A DNA stretch of 7,810 bases. Origin: RGIG8306 sp964566025. GTDB taxonomy: Bacteria; Bacillota; Clostridia; Lachnospirales; Lachnospiraceae. Below are positions 1 to 6,985 of this stretch, piece by piece (position 1 is the stretch's first letter; each line of letters starts with the position of its first letter). A program made the translations under genes and the position numbers. The notes under the pieces are model-generated. The model saw only the letters and a program-made list of their open reading frames with translations, was not told the DNA's origin and ran no database searches. The DNA lies in NCBI GenBank assembly GCA_964566025.1, contig CAZMHF010000046.1, forward strand, positions 1-7,810, in the 5' to 3' direction.

Positions 1-1542
1 TTGACCTTTGATAACGATTGTTCCATCCGCTTTTTCTTCAACTTTAACGGTGATTTCAGTCTCTATGAGTTCTGGTGTGCGATTATCATCAACTTCCGCT
101 GTTCCAGTACCTTCATCATATTTATCATCACCTAGGTAAGTAATTGTAAACACTGGTTCTTCTGGTAAGAGTGCTACTTCTTCTGGCGTTAGTGTAATAG
201 TCGTCGTGCCGTCGCTTTCAAGTTCATTTGTGAATGTTTTATCTGAGCCATCACTATCCGTATAAGTAACTGTCACGTCGCCTGTTGGTACACCGCCATC
301 TTGCCCTGTTACTTTTATAGCAATAGAACCACTACCATTTTCAATAGTTGCTTCACCTGTAACTACTACAGGAATTTTGAAGCGATTAAAATCGACACCA
401 TCAACATTTTCCTTTATCCCAATGGTAAAGACGCCTCGCATTGATTTTACAATCATTGACATCACATCAGCTTTACCTCCTTGTCTGTAAACAGTCGCTT
501 TTGGTGCAAATAAATGTCCATCAAATTCGTTACTTACAGAAAACTCTTCAATATCCGGAAAATGAAACATAAAATTCATTCTACCCGGTCCACCGGCATT
601 CACATTCAAGGTTCCAACCTTAAAATTGTATATGTCGTCTGTTCCAGCATTCGCTTCGATATTAGTCCCAGATATATTAAACAATATCCTTGAACCAACA
701 GGAAGGTTGTTTCCATTTGCATCTTTAAGTTCTTTCCAGTTAATCCATACATTGCTTCCTTTTAAAGCTTCAAATTCATCTAATGTGCAGTTGAACACTA
801 TTACTTGTGGCTCTCCCGAACTAAAGTCCAAATCCGTTGCGAAGTCTGCCGGATTAGTATTTGGAGTCACCTTAATCGTGCTGTTAACAAGTTTACTCAT
901 ATTGCTTGATATATTTTCAAGCGTTTCGTTCATTTTTGCAATTATTGTGTCTATATCTAACTCACTAAATGAAACATCTGTATAATGCTCACCAAATGTG
1001 CTTTTATACTTGTAATTACAGTCCTCGCCTTCCCATGTTAAAGGAGGGTTAAGCGTATCTAGATTCATCAAAAACTTTCTGCCCCCTGGTTGAAATCCCG
1101 TATCCCACGTTTCGATTCCACCTGCTACAATCCCTGCAGCATAGCCAAAGTCTTCTCCGTTGTATTTTCCACCCGTGACATCATAATTTGTTGTTGTATC
1201 ATTTTCATCGCGCCCTGTAAGTTTTCCTCCTATAAAAGCGCGCCCGAATACCGTCGAATCACTTAATTCCGTATCTTCCATCGTGTACAATATAAACGTC
1301 CCTACAAGCTCTTCCATCTTTCTAGGATCGTTTAAAAACGCCTTTAACTGATCATCTAAAGAAACATTCTCATCATACTCTAGGTCAATACCTATGAGCT
1401 TATAAATCGATCTTCTTCCTTTGTCTGCTTCACTTTCCGCTGCTCTAACTGAGCGAACATTAATATTAAGTGATGTAATCACTAATAATAACGCCAATAA
1501 GAGCGCCGAAATGCGCTTTATCTTTTTTGAAATCTTTTTCAT
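1..1542 (-). CDS. Secreted surface protein, choice-of-anchor A-like domain plus Ig-like repeats (partial, C-terminus outside window)
   Basis: An open frame of 514 codons starts at ATG 1542 and runs off the left edge. The start follows AAAGGAGT at 8 nt spacing. Residues 1-34 form a signal peptide: a Lys/Arg-rich head (MKKISKKIKR), a Leu/Ala/Val core, and a likely V-R-A cleavage site at 32-34. Residues about 95-375 resemble the choice-of-anchor A domain of Gram-positive surface proteins. They have an early GRAFIGG motif (100-106) and a late block FHFPDIEEF (326-334) followed by DGHLFAPKATV (341-351) and MIVKSMRG (363-370), matching the family pattern of 'FP..., G.ilAP.A.v, ...liaksl.G'. Residues about 390-486 look like a bacterial Ig-like (group 3) unit with PTGDVTVTYTD (419-429) and YLGDDKY (469-475). 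A second unit appears to begin near 495. Only two cysteines are seen (175, 252). The cell-wall anchor, if any, is not visible. It probably acts outside the cell in adhesion or as a wall structure; ligand unknown. The domain call is by eye. Confidence in the CDS is high, in the family moderate. Confidence 0.85.
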   Translation of the reverse strand, partial: MKKISKKIKRISALLLALLLVITSLNINVRSVRAAESEADKGRRSIYKLIGIDLEYDENVSLDDQLKAFLNDPRKMEELVGTFILYTMEDTELSDSTVFGRAFIGGKLTGRDENDTTTNYDVTGGKYNGEDFGYAAGIVAGGIETWDTGFQPGGRKFLMNLDTLNPPLTWEGEDCNYKYKSTFGEHYTDVSFSELDIDTIIAKMNETLENISSNMSKLVNSTIKVTPNTNPADFATDLDFSSGEPQVIVFNCTLDEFEALKGSNVWINWKELKDANGNNLPVGSRILFNISGTNIEANAGTDDIYNFKVGTLNVNAGGPGRMNFMFHFPDIEEFSVSNEFDGHLFAPKATVYRQGGKADVMSMIVKSMRGVFTIGIKENVDGVDFNRFKIPVVVTGEATIENGSGSIAIKVTGQDGGVPTGDVTVTYTDSDGSDKTFTNELESDGTTTITLTPEEVALLPEEPVFTITYLGDDKYDEGTGTAEVDDNRTPELIETEITVKVEEKADGTIVIKGQ

Positions 1543-1584
1543 ACTGTTGTACTCCTTTAATATTAAAATAATTATCATGTGGCT

Positions 1585-1614
1585 ATTCTACCATTTTTTA
1601 TGTAACGTTAGCAA
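1585..1614 (-). promoter_or_regulatory. Predicted sigma-A promoter of the surface-protein gene
   Basis: On the minus strand, TTGCTA (-35, 1609-1614) and TAGAAT (-10, 1585-1590) are separated by 18 nt. The implied transcript would start near 1578 and have a leader of about 36 nt before the ATG at 1542, which leaves no room for a riboswitch. The match is fair, not perfect, and rests on position and consensus alone. Confidence 0.5.
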
Positions 1615-1781
1615 GTAGTTTATCTGCGTTTCGCTTTTATTTCTGTTTTATTCTTTGAAAAATCGTCATTTAGTTTTATTCGAATTCATTTCGTCCATTT
1701 TTGATATAAGAATTTGAACATTTTTATTGCGAAATTCATCTTTTCTTTCCCCTTTGTTCATGCCATTTTTATGGAGAATTT

Positions 1782-1811
1782 AGAAGCGCCATCCTCTCGG
1801 ATGGTACTTCT
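1782..1811 (-). terminator. GNRA-tetraloop hairpin downstream of the Nudix gene, possible transcript end
   Basis: On the minus strand CCATCC-GAGA-GGATGG forms a 6-bp GC-rich stem with a GAGA (GNRA) loop. Below it come one A/C mismatch, one G-U pair and a further 5-bp stem AGAAG/CTTCT. It sits about 66 nt past the Nudix stop codon, where the aminotransferase-proC-Nudix mRNA should end. The GNRA loop exists only in the minus-strand RNA, which supports that orientation. There is no real U-tract after it (CTTCTAAATTCTCC), so it may be a 3'-end stabiliser or a weak terminator and not a classical intrinsic one. Confidence 0.4.
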
Positions 1812-1877
1812 AGTGTTTACGCTCATTTTTATCAATTACAATCCTTCTAATCACACTGCATAGATGGGCAATATTAC

Positions 1878-2411
1878 TTATTTCAGTTGATTAGCATAGG
1901 CGAGAATGCCACTTACCGTTTTTGAATCGAGGATTTTGCCTTGATAAATCATTGTTAGCAATTCTTCCACGCTATACGCTTCCACTTGAATATATTCATC
2001 TTCATCCAAATGTTGCTTCGATAAGCGCAAGTTCTTCGCTAAATAAATATCAATTTTTTCATTGCACAAAGCAACCGTTGTACAAATGCTAAGCAAAAAG
2101 GTTAAATCGTCGCTTGCATAGCCTGTTTCCTCTTCCAATTCTCTTTTCGCACAAGAAAGCGTATCCTCTCCAACAAAATCTAATTTTCCAGCAGGCAATT
2201 CAATCGTTTCACGATCAAGTGCATTGCGATATTGCTTGACCATCAACAACTTATCTTCATCCGTAACGGCAACTACTGCTGCCGCACCATCATGATGAAT
2301 AAAATCCCAATACGCTGTTCGCTCATTATTCACAAGCATCTCATCCTGGTACACTTTAATTACCGTCCCCTCATACGCCAGTTTACGGTTAATTCGCTTT
2401 ATCTCATCCAT
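1878..2411 (-). CDS. Nudix hydrolase, ADP-ribose pyrophosphatase type
   Basis: Probably hydrolyses ADP-ribose or a related nucleoside diphosphate compound to AMP plus ribose-5-phosphate in the cytosol, a housecleaning role; the substrate is inferred from similarity to the NudF/YqkG group. Numbered from the ATG at 2411 (177 aa), the Nudix box runs from G75 to Y98: AGKL, then E82, then RELEEETGY with R90, E91, E94 and E95 as the expected catalytic and metal-binding residues. The spacing is G-x6-E where the textbook box has G-x5-E. Upstream are the typical VVAVTDEDKLLMVKQYR and ELPAGKL segments. The frame stays open to a TTG at 2426 (182 aa), but the ATG at 2411 has a GGAT at 10 nt spacing while the TTG has no Shine-Dalgarno, and the ATG gives the usual N-terminal length for the family. 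It lies 18 nt after proC and is the last gene of that unit. Enzyme class is secure, substrate is not. Confidence 0.88.
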   Translation of the reverse strand: MDEIKRINRKLAYEGTVIKVYQDEMLVNNERTAYWDFIHHDGAAAVVAVTDEDKLLMVKQYRNALDRETIELPAGKLDFVGEDTLSCAKRELEEETGYASDDLTFLLSICTTVALCNEKIDIYLAKNLRLSKQHLDEDEYIQVEAYSVEELLTMIYQGKILDSKTVSGILAYANQLK

Positions 2412-2429
2412 TTTTATCTTATCCAATCA

Positions 2430-3224
2430 TCAAAGTTTTGTTGTTTTATCATAGCAAGCATCTGTCGCCTTGATAATCGCATTTCGAAAACCATTTTCCT
2501 CAAGCTTTGCTACCGCTTCAATGGTTGTACCATTGGGCGAACAAACCATATCCTTCAATAGCGCTGGGTGCATATTGGTTTCTGCCAAAAGTCGCCCTGC
2601 TCCGATAATCGTTTGTGCCACTAGCTCATATGCCATCGCACGAGGCATACCATGCTTCACAACCGCATCTGCAAGACTTTCTGCCAACATAAACACATAG
2701 GCTGGAGAGCTTCCCGAAGCACACGTCACAACATTCATCAACTTCTCTTCGACAAACTTCATCTTCCCGAACGAATTGAAAAACTGCTCGATTTCTTCGA
2801 TTTCCTCTGGCAAGAAAATATACTTATCATAGTACACGCCCGTCATTCCCTCGCCCACAAGTGCTGGCGTATTCGGCATCGAAACAACAGCCCTTATATC
2901 ATACCCTAGCTTCCTTTGAAGCATCTCTACTGTCGTACCTGCTACAATCGAAATAATAATATGATTTGGCTTAACGATGTCTCGGATATTTTTAAGCGCT
3001 TCTTCAAGGTTTTGAGGCTTCACAGCCAGTATCACATATTTTACTTTACTTGCGCACTCAGCATTGCTCTCTGCAAACATAACACCCGTTTCATCATATA
3101 TTGCACGAACACGCTTTGGATCCTTATCCGCAATTAGAAGATCTGCCTTATCACAAATTTTTAACATCCCCTTCATAATCGCATAGCCCATATTCCCCAT
3201 TCCAATAAAACCATACTTGTTCAT
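2430..3224 (-). CDS. proC: Pyrroline-5-carboxylate reductase
   Basis: Catalyses the last step of proline synthesis: NAD(P)H-dependent reduction of 1-pyrroline-5-carboxylate to L-proline in the cytosol. The 264-aa product has full family length. An N-terminal Rossmann fold carries GMGNMG (residues 8-13) for dinucleotide binding, then AVKPQ (67-71) and MPNTP (116-120) at the active-site cleft. The C-terminal helical dimerisation domain has ASGSSPAYVFMLAESLADA (169-187) and the P5CR signature VCSPNGTTIEAVAKLE (227-242). The Asn in place of the common first Gly of PGGTT is allowed in that signature. The ATG at 3224 is preceded by GAGGT at 6 nt spacing. It starts 18 nt after the aminotransferase stop and ends with TGA 18 nt before the Nudix ATG, so the three genes are very likely co-transcribed. 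No truncation or missing key residue is seen. Confidence 0.96.
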   Translation of the reverse strand: MNKYGFIGMGNMGYAIMKGMLKICDKADLLIADKDPKRVRAIYDETGVMFAESNAECASKVKYVILAVKPQNLEEALKNIRDIVKPNHIIISIVAGTTVEMLQRKLGYDIRAVVSMPNTPALVGEGMTGVYYDKYIFLPEEIEEIEQFFNSFGKMKFVEEKLMNVVTCASGSSPAYVFMLAESLADAVVKHGMPRAMAYELVAQTIIGAGRLLAETNMHPALLKDMVCSPNGTTIEAVAKLEENGFRNAIIKATDACYDKTTKL

Positions 3225-3242
3225 AGGAAGACCTCGCTTTCT

Positions 3243-4442
3243 TTAGTTTAATTCATTGACAAATGCTTCAATTCGATCAAGCCCTTTTTGGATTTGCTCC
3301 ATTGAAATCGCATACGATAAACGTATATTCATCGGTGCACCAAAATCGCCACAAGGAACAACGACCACATTGTATTCTTCTAGTAAAATCATCGCCATCT
3401 GGTCACAGCTATCAATCACTTGTCCCTTATAGGTCCTTCCAATCACCTCGGAAATATCGACAAATAAATAGAACGCTCCCGTTGGATTAACAGGATTCAT
3501 ATAAGGAATGGTCAACATACGCTTATAAATATATTCTCTTCGCTCTTCAAATGCCTTCTTCATCACGCCAACCGATTCTTGTGGCCCTGTCAATGCTTCT
3601 ACTGCCGCCTTTTGAGCAATCGAGTTAGCATTGGATGTTTGATGACTTTGTACACTTGACATGATTTTGGCAAGCTCAAGGCTAGAACCTGTATAGCCAA
3701 TACGCCATCCCGTCATCGCATAGCCCTTTGCAAGACCGTTTACCGTAATCGTTCGGTCATAAATATCCTTGCCAAGCGTTGCGATACTTACTTGCTTCGT
3801 ATCTCCGTACACAAGCGCCTCATAAATCTCATCTGATACAACATAAAAATCATTCGCCACAACAAAATCAGCAATCGCTTGAAGCTCATCTTGTGTATAA
3901 ACAGCACCCGTTGGGTTGTTAGGCGAATTCAAAATCATCGCTTTTGTATTTGGTGTCACTGCATCTTCTAATTGTGCAACGGTAATCTTATAATCATTCG
4001 CCTTGTCACACTCCACAAATACAGGCACGCCACCTGCTAGCTTAATAATCTCTGGATAGCTAAGCCAGAATGGTGTCGGAATAATCACCTCATCTCCAGG
4101 ATTCAAAATAGCTGTAAAAACATTCGTCAAAGAATGCTTTCCACCATTGCTCACAACAATTTGTTCTGGCGCATAATCAAGCGAATTCACCTTCTTGAAT
4201 TTATCGCTAATCGCTTTTCGCAATGCAGGAATTCCTGGTACTGGTGTGTATTTTGTAAATCCATCTTCAATGGCCTTAATCGCTGCTTGGTTAATATTAT
4301 CGGGGGTATTGAAATCTGGTTCTCCCGCTGTAAAACCTACAATATCAACTCCCTTTGCTTTTAGTTCATTTGCTTTTGCTGTAAATGCCAGCGTAGAAGA
4401 TGGCTTAACGGCTTTTGCTTTTTCGGATACTGTTAATGGCAT
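3243..4442 (-). CDS. PLP-dependent class I aminotransferase, aspartate aminotransferase type
   Basis: Transfers an amino group between an amino acid, probably aspartate, and 2-oxoglutarate using pyridoxal phosphate in the cytosol. The 399-aa product has the usual length of subgroup Ib aspartate aminotransferases. Landmarks are AGEPDFNTP (39-47), KYTPVPGIPALR (64-75), SPNNPTG (173-179) with the cofactor-contacting Asn, SDEIYE (203-208) with the Asp that pairs with the PLP pyridine nitrogen, the Schiff-base Lys239 in NGLAKGYAMTGWRIGY (235-250), and the carboxylate-binding Arg374 in MNIRLSYA. Ala before Lys239 replaces the commoner Ser, as in some Ib enzymes. The ATG at 4442 follows AGAGG at 7 nt spacing. 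It is the first gene of the unit with proC and the Nudix gene, behind its own promoter and after the rny terminator. Exact substrate preference (aspartate, prephenate, others) cannot be read from sequence, so I leave the symbol blank; aspC-type naming would be reasonable. Confidence 0.93.
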   Translation of the reverse strand: MPLTVSEKAKAVKPSSTLAFTAKANELKAKGVDIVGFTAGEPDFNTPDNINQAAIKAIEDGFTKYTPVPGIPALRKAISDKFKKVNSLDYAPEQIVVSNGGKHSLTNVFTAILNPGDEVIIPTPFWLSYPEIIKLAGGVPVFVECDKANDYKITVAQLEDAVTPNTKAMILNSPNNPTGAVYTQDELQAIADFVVANDFYVVSDEIYEALVYGDTKQVSIATLGKDIYDRTITVNGLAKGYAMTGWRIGYTGSSLELAKIMSSVQSHQTSNANSIAQKAAVEALTGPQESVGVMKKAFEERREYIYKRMLTIPYMNPVNPTGAFYLFVDISEVIGRTYKGQVIDSCDQMAMILLEEYNVVVVPCGDFGAPMNIRLSYAISMEQIQKGLDRIEAFVNELN

Positions 4443-4481
4443 ATCACTACCTCTTTCTTCTTCATATTCTTAGTCTTAGCT

Positions 4482-4510
4482 ATTTTATATCATCTTAAAA
4501 AGAATTGCAA
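4482..4510 (-). promoter_or_regulatory. Predicted sigma-A promoter of the aminotransferase-proC-Nudix unit
   Basis: On the minus strand, TTGCAA (-35, 4505-4510) and TAAAAT (-10, 4482-4487) are 17 nt apart. The predicted start near 4475 leaves a leader of about 32 nt before the ATG at 4442, too short for a T-box or riboswitch. It lies between the rny terminator and the aminotransferase gene, where a promoter is required. Confidence 0.6.
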
Positions 4511-4558
4511 TGTTTTTCACAAAAAAATATTTGTTCGCCCACTACGGACACTTTGCTC

Positions 4559-4603
4559 AAAAAAATTACATGTGACAAAACACTTTATTTTTATCACATG
4601 TAA
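4559..4603 (-). terminator. Intrinsic terminator of rny
   Basis: On the minus strand a perfect 10-bp stem TTACATGTGA/TCACATGTAA (4594-4603 and 4566-4575) encloses an 18-nt loop and is followed directly by seven T residues (4559-4565). It begins 18 nt after the rny stop codon. The stem is AT-rich (3 GC pairs of 10) and the loop is long, so efficiency may be moderate, but the layout is a textbook rho-independent terminator. Confidence 0.82.
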
Positions 4604-4621
4604 CTCTAATTGTATTGTATT

Positions 4622-6175
4622 TTATTTTGCGTAATCGATTACGCGACTTTCACGAATAATATTGACCTTAATTTGACCTGGATATTCCAATTCACTTTCG
4701 ATTTGCTTTGAAATATCTCTTGCCATAAGAACCATATCATCATCGGATATTTTCTCTGGAATAACCATAATACGAACTTCTCTACCAGCTTGAATCGCAA
4801 ATGATTTGTCTACACCTTTGTAGTTATTCGCAATATCTTCTAACTGCTTCAAACGATTCGTATATAATTCAATTGACTCTCTTCTCGCACCTGGACGAGC
4901 GGCCGATATCGCATCTGCTGCTTGTACTAAGCATGCAATTAAGGAAGTAGGCTCTACATCACCGTGATGTGATTCTACTGCGTTAATAACGATAGCCGAC
5001 TCTTTATATTTCCTACATAAATCAGCTCCAAGCTGAATATGTGAGCCTTCCATATCATGATCCACAGATTTACCAATATCATGCAATAAACCTGCTCTTT
5101 TTGCCATTCGATAATCAAGTCCCATCTCTGACGCTAATAGGCCAGATAGATGTGCAACTTCTATTGAATGTTTCAATGCGTTTTGTCCAAAACTTGTTCT
5201 AAACTTCATCTTACCTAAAAGACGAATTAACTCTGGATGAATTCCATGAACGCCAACATCTAACAATGCGGCTTCTCCTTCTTCCTTCATCATAGCATCT
5301 ACTTCTTTTTGTGCCTTCTCGACAGTTTCTTCGATTCTGGCTGGATGGATACGTCCATCGACGATTAATTTCTCTAAAGCAATTCTAGCAACTTCTCTTC
5401 TAATTGGGTCAAATCCTGAAATAATAACTGCTTCTGGCGTGTCATCGATAATCAAATCTACGCCCGTCATCGTCTCAAGTGTTCTAATATTACGACCTTC
5501 TCTTCCGATAATACGCCCCTTCATCTCATCATTTGGCAATTGTACCACAGAAATTGTCGTCTCTGCCACATGATCAGCTGCGCACTTTTGAATGGCTGTT
5601 ACGACATAATCTTTTGCTTTTTTTGCCGCTTCATCCTTTGCACGTAGCTCCAACTCTTTTACCATTTTCGCTACATCATGTTTTACATCATTCTCAATTG
5701 AGCTAAGTAAATAGTTCTTTGCTTCTTCGCGAGACAATCCTGAAATTCTTTCTAGCTCCACGATCATCCTTGCATGACTTTCATCAACATCCTTTTGCTT
5801 CGCCTTCACATTTTCTTCTTTTGCGTGTAGGCTTTGTTCCTTGCGTTCCAAAAGATCTGCTTTCTTGTCTGCTGCTTCTTCTTTGTTTAATACGCGCTTC
5901 TCGTATTGGTTCAGTTCTGCACGACGTTCACGAGTTTCCTTTTCGAGCTCATTCTTATGTCGAATCGACTCTTCCTTTGCTTCGATAATGGCCTCACGTT
6001 TTGTCGTATCTGCTAGCCTTAATGCCTCATCTATAATCTCTCTCGCTTTTACTTCAGCTGTTCCAACTTTTTCTTCATAAAATTTCTTACGAAAAACAAT
6101 TGTCAAGAAGCAAGTCACGAGTGCGGTTAATATCACTGAGATAGCTATTACGATGGCTATTTGTTCTGGTCCCAC
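4622..6175 (-). CDS. rny: Ribonuclease Y
   Basis: Membrane-anchored endoribonuclease that starts mRNA decay in many Gram-positive bacteria. The 517-aa product is close to the 520 aa of the Bacillus subtilis enzyme. One membrane segment spans about residues 6-28, followed by a long charged coiled coil (about 35-200), a KH RNA-binding domain with GREG (224-227) in KGRIIGREGRNIRTLE, and the HD catalytic domain. Likely metal ligands are H336, H365-D366 (LLHDIGK) and D421, with SHHGD at 402-406. The C-terminal PGQIKVNIIRESRVIDYAK (499-517) is a conserved end block of the family. The start is GTG 6175, chosen because AAAGGAGGTG ends 5 nt upstream and the membrane segment follows at once. It lies downstream of recX with its own strong promoter and ends in an intrinsic terminator, so it can be expressed alone. 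Confidence 0.97.
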   Translation of the reverse strand: MGPEQIAIVIAISVILTALVTCFLTIVFRKKFYEEKVGTAEVKAREIIDEALRLADTTKREAIIEAKEESIRHKNELEKETRERRAELNQYEKRVLNKEEAADKKADLLERKEQSLHAKEENVKAKQKDVDESHARMIVELERISGLSREEAKNYLLSSIENDVKHDVAKMVKELELRAKDEAAKKAKDYVVTAIQKCAADHVAETTISVVQLPNDEMKGRIIGREGRNIRTLETMTGVDLIIDDTPEAVIISGFDPIRREVARIALEKLIVDGRIHPARIEETVEKAQKEVDAMMKEEGEAALLDVGVHGIHPELIRLLGKMKFRTSFGQNALKHSIEVAHLSGLLASEMGLDYRMAKRAGLLHDIGKSVDHDMEGSHIQLGADLCRKYKESAIVINAVESHHGDVEPTSLIACLVQAADAISAARPGARRESIELYTNRLKQLEDIANNYKGVDKSFAIQAGREVRIMVIPEKISDDDMVLMARDISKQIESELEYPGQIKVNIIRESRVIDYAK

Positions 6176-6190
6176 AGGAGCACCTCCTTT
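6176..6190 (-). promoter_or_regulatory. Strong, self-complementary ribosome binding site of rny
   Basis: The minus strand reads AAAGGAGGTGCTCCT immediately before the GTG start. AAAGGAGGTG (6181-6190) is an almost full-length complement of the 16S rRNA 3' end. Its AGGAG can pair with the CTCCT at 6176-6180 across a 3-nt loop, giving a small hairpin (6176-6188) that would hide the site. The ribosome binding site is certain; any regulatory effect of the hairpin is inference. Confidence 0.85.
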
Positions 6191-6224
6191 ATTTAATTTT
6201 CATTGTTCAAAATACAACACTTCT

Positions 6225-6253
6225 ATTTTACATGGAGGAGGTGTTGATGTCAA
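6225..6253 (-). promoter_or_regulatory. Near-consensus sigma-A promoter of rny
   Basis: On the minus strand, a perfect TTGACA (-35, 6248-6253) and TAAAAT (-10, 6225-6230) are separated by exactly 17 nt. Upstream of the -35, phased A-tracts (A8, A5, A5 within about 6257-6287) look like an UP element. The predicted start near 6218 gives a leader of about 42 nt. The promoter lies 45 nt past the recX stop, so rny need not depend on recA-recX transcription. Confidence 0.8.
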
Positions 6254-6298
6254 GTCCTTTTTGAACTATTTTTGGTTTTTTTTGGAAGTTATGTTGAG

Positions 6299-6955
6299 CT
6301 ACCATCTCTCCTTCTCAAAAACCGCTTCTATATCTCTTTTTTGAAAACCTTTCGTATACAAAAACCCTTTTGCCTTTTGCTCCAAGCTCTCTTCCAAAAT
6401 ATAAGAAAGCACTTTTTCCAACTTTTCATCCAAAGTAAGCAGTTCATTTTTTTTATTTGCCTTTGAATAATATTTCCGAATCAAGCACTTCTCAATCACG
6501 CTGATTTCGTCCTCATCAACAACAATATATTCTTCAAATTCTTCTTTGTCAATTCCCTTAAAATACAATGCTTGTTCTATTTCGCGCACACTTTTTTTAT
6601 CTTTATGCTGGCGATAATAATTCGTCGCATAGCGTCTATGGTCAATATAGCCTTGCGTAACCATCGCCGAAATCGTCTCATCAATTACTTCTTTTGGATA
6701 CCCACCCTTTTGTAGCTTCTCTTCCAAAGTAACTTTTGTGTAATCACGTACAACTAGTAGATTCAAGCTTCGCTTCAGGGCACGTTTTTTTAACACCTCT
6801 TCGATGATTTTCTCGTAATCTGCTTGCTCTAGCTCCTCGCCTTCACGAATTGAAAAACGGCGTAACTCCCCCTTGTATAAGAGGAAACTCTCGCCGTTTT
6901 CTAATCGTATTTTTTTTCGCTTTTTGTCAAATTCACTTACTTGAATAACTAACAT
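6299..6955 (-). CDS. recX: Regulatory protein RecX
   Basis: RecX binds RecA filaments and modulates, usually inhibits, their recombinase and coprotease activity. The 218-aa product falls between the short E. coli form (166 aa) and the longer B. subtilis form (264 aa). The recognisable core, about residues 58-135, is a chain of three-helix RecX repeats: RALKRSLNLLVVRDYTKVTL, then EKLQKGGYPKEVID, GYIDHRRYATNYYRQH and VREIEQALYFKGI. The N-terminal 55 residues are a charged extension and the C-terminal part (about 150-218) looks like a weaker third repeat ending in KGFQKRDIEAVFEKERW. The ATG at 6955 is preceded by AGGAG at 4 nt spacing. It lies 57 nt after recA with no clear terminator between, which supports co-transcription. 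No terminator follows it either; rny begins from its own promoter. Confidence 0.93.
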   Translation of the reverse strand: MLVIQVSEFDKKRKKIRLENGESFLLYKGELRRFSIREGEELEQADYEKIIEEVLKKRALKRSLNLLVVRDYTKVTLEEKLQKGGYPKEVIDETISAMVTQGYIDHRRYATNYYRQHKDKKSVREIEQALYFKGIDKEEFEEYIVVDEDEISVIEKCLIRKYYSKANKKNELLTLDEKLEKVLSYILEESLEQKAKGFLYTKGFQKRDIEAVFEKERW

Positions 6956-6985
6956 ATCTCTCCTGATTTTAGAGCATATGAGAGC

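Larger units (their letters stand above)
1543..1877. other. Intergenic region between the Nudix gene and the surface-protein gene
   Basis: These 335 bases are AT-rich and hold no convincing gene. They contain a GNRA-capped hairpin (1782-1811) close to the end of the Nudix gene, the predicted promoter of the surface-protein gene (1585-1614), and its ribosome binding site (1551-1558). Two very short minus-strand ORFs can be read, of 31 codons (1666-1761, no Shine-Dalgarno) and 17 codons (1686-1739, weak GGGG at 9 nt spacing); neither is supported as a gene. No tRNA, riboswitch or repeat array is visible. Confidence 0.7.

Noticed and set aside
626..985. Plus-strand open frame of 119 codons opposite the surface-protein gene
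   Set aside because: It is antisense to a well-supported coding frame with signal peptide and domains, lacks a ribosome binding site and resembles no known protein.
2424..2426. TTG at 2426 as the start of the Nudix gene
   Set aside because: There is no Shine-Dalgarno sequence before it, while the in-frame ATG at 2411 has GGAT at 10 nt and gives the usual N-terminal length. It cannot be fully excluded.
3720..3740. Ala instead of Ser before the Schiff-base lysine of the aminotransferase as a sign of altered function
   Set aside because: Known subgroup Ib aspartate aminotransferases, such as the Thermus type, have the same A-K arrangement, and all other active-site residues are in place.
4443..4621. 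T-box or riboswitch ahead of the amino-acid unit
   Set aside because: The predicted leader is about 32 nt, and the only strong structure is the terminator belonging to rny; no specifier or antiterminator pattern is seen.
5719..6080. Plus-strand open frames opposite the rny coiled-coil region
   Set aside because: They are shadows of the Lys/Glu-rich coiled-coil coding sequence; the composition (Ser/Leu/Phe-rich) is the expected antisense reading.
6236..6243. CACCTCCT on the minus strand, an 8-nt perfect complement of the rny ribosome binding site, as a leader anti-Shine-Dalgarno element
   Set aside because: It falls inside the 17-nt spacer between the -35 and -10 boxes of the rny promoter, so it would not be in the main rny transcript. 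It could matter only in read-through RNA from recX.
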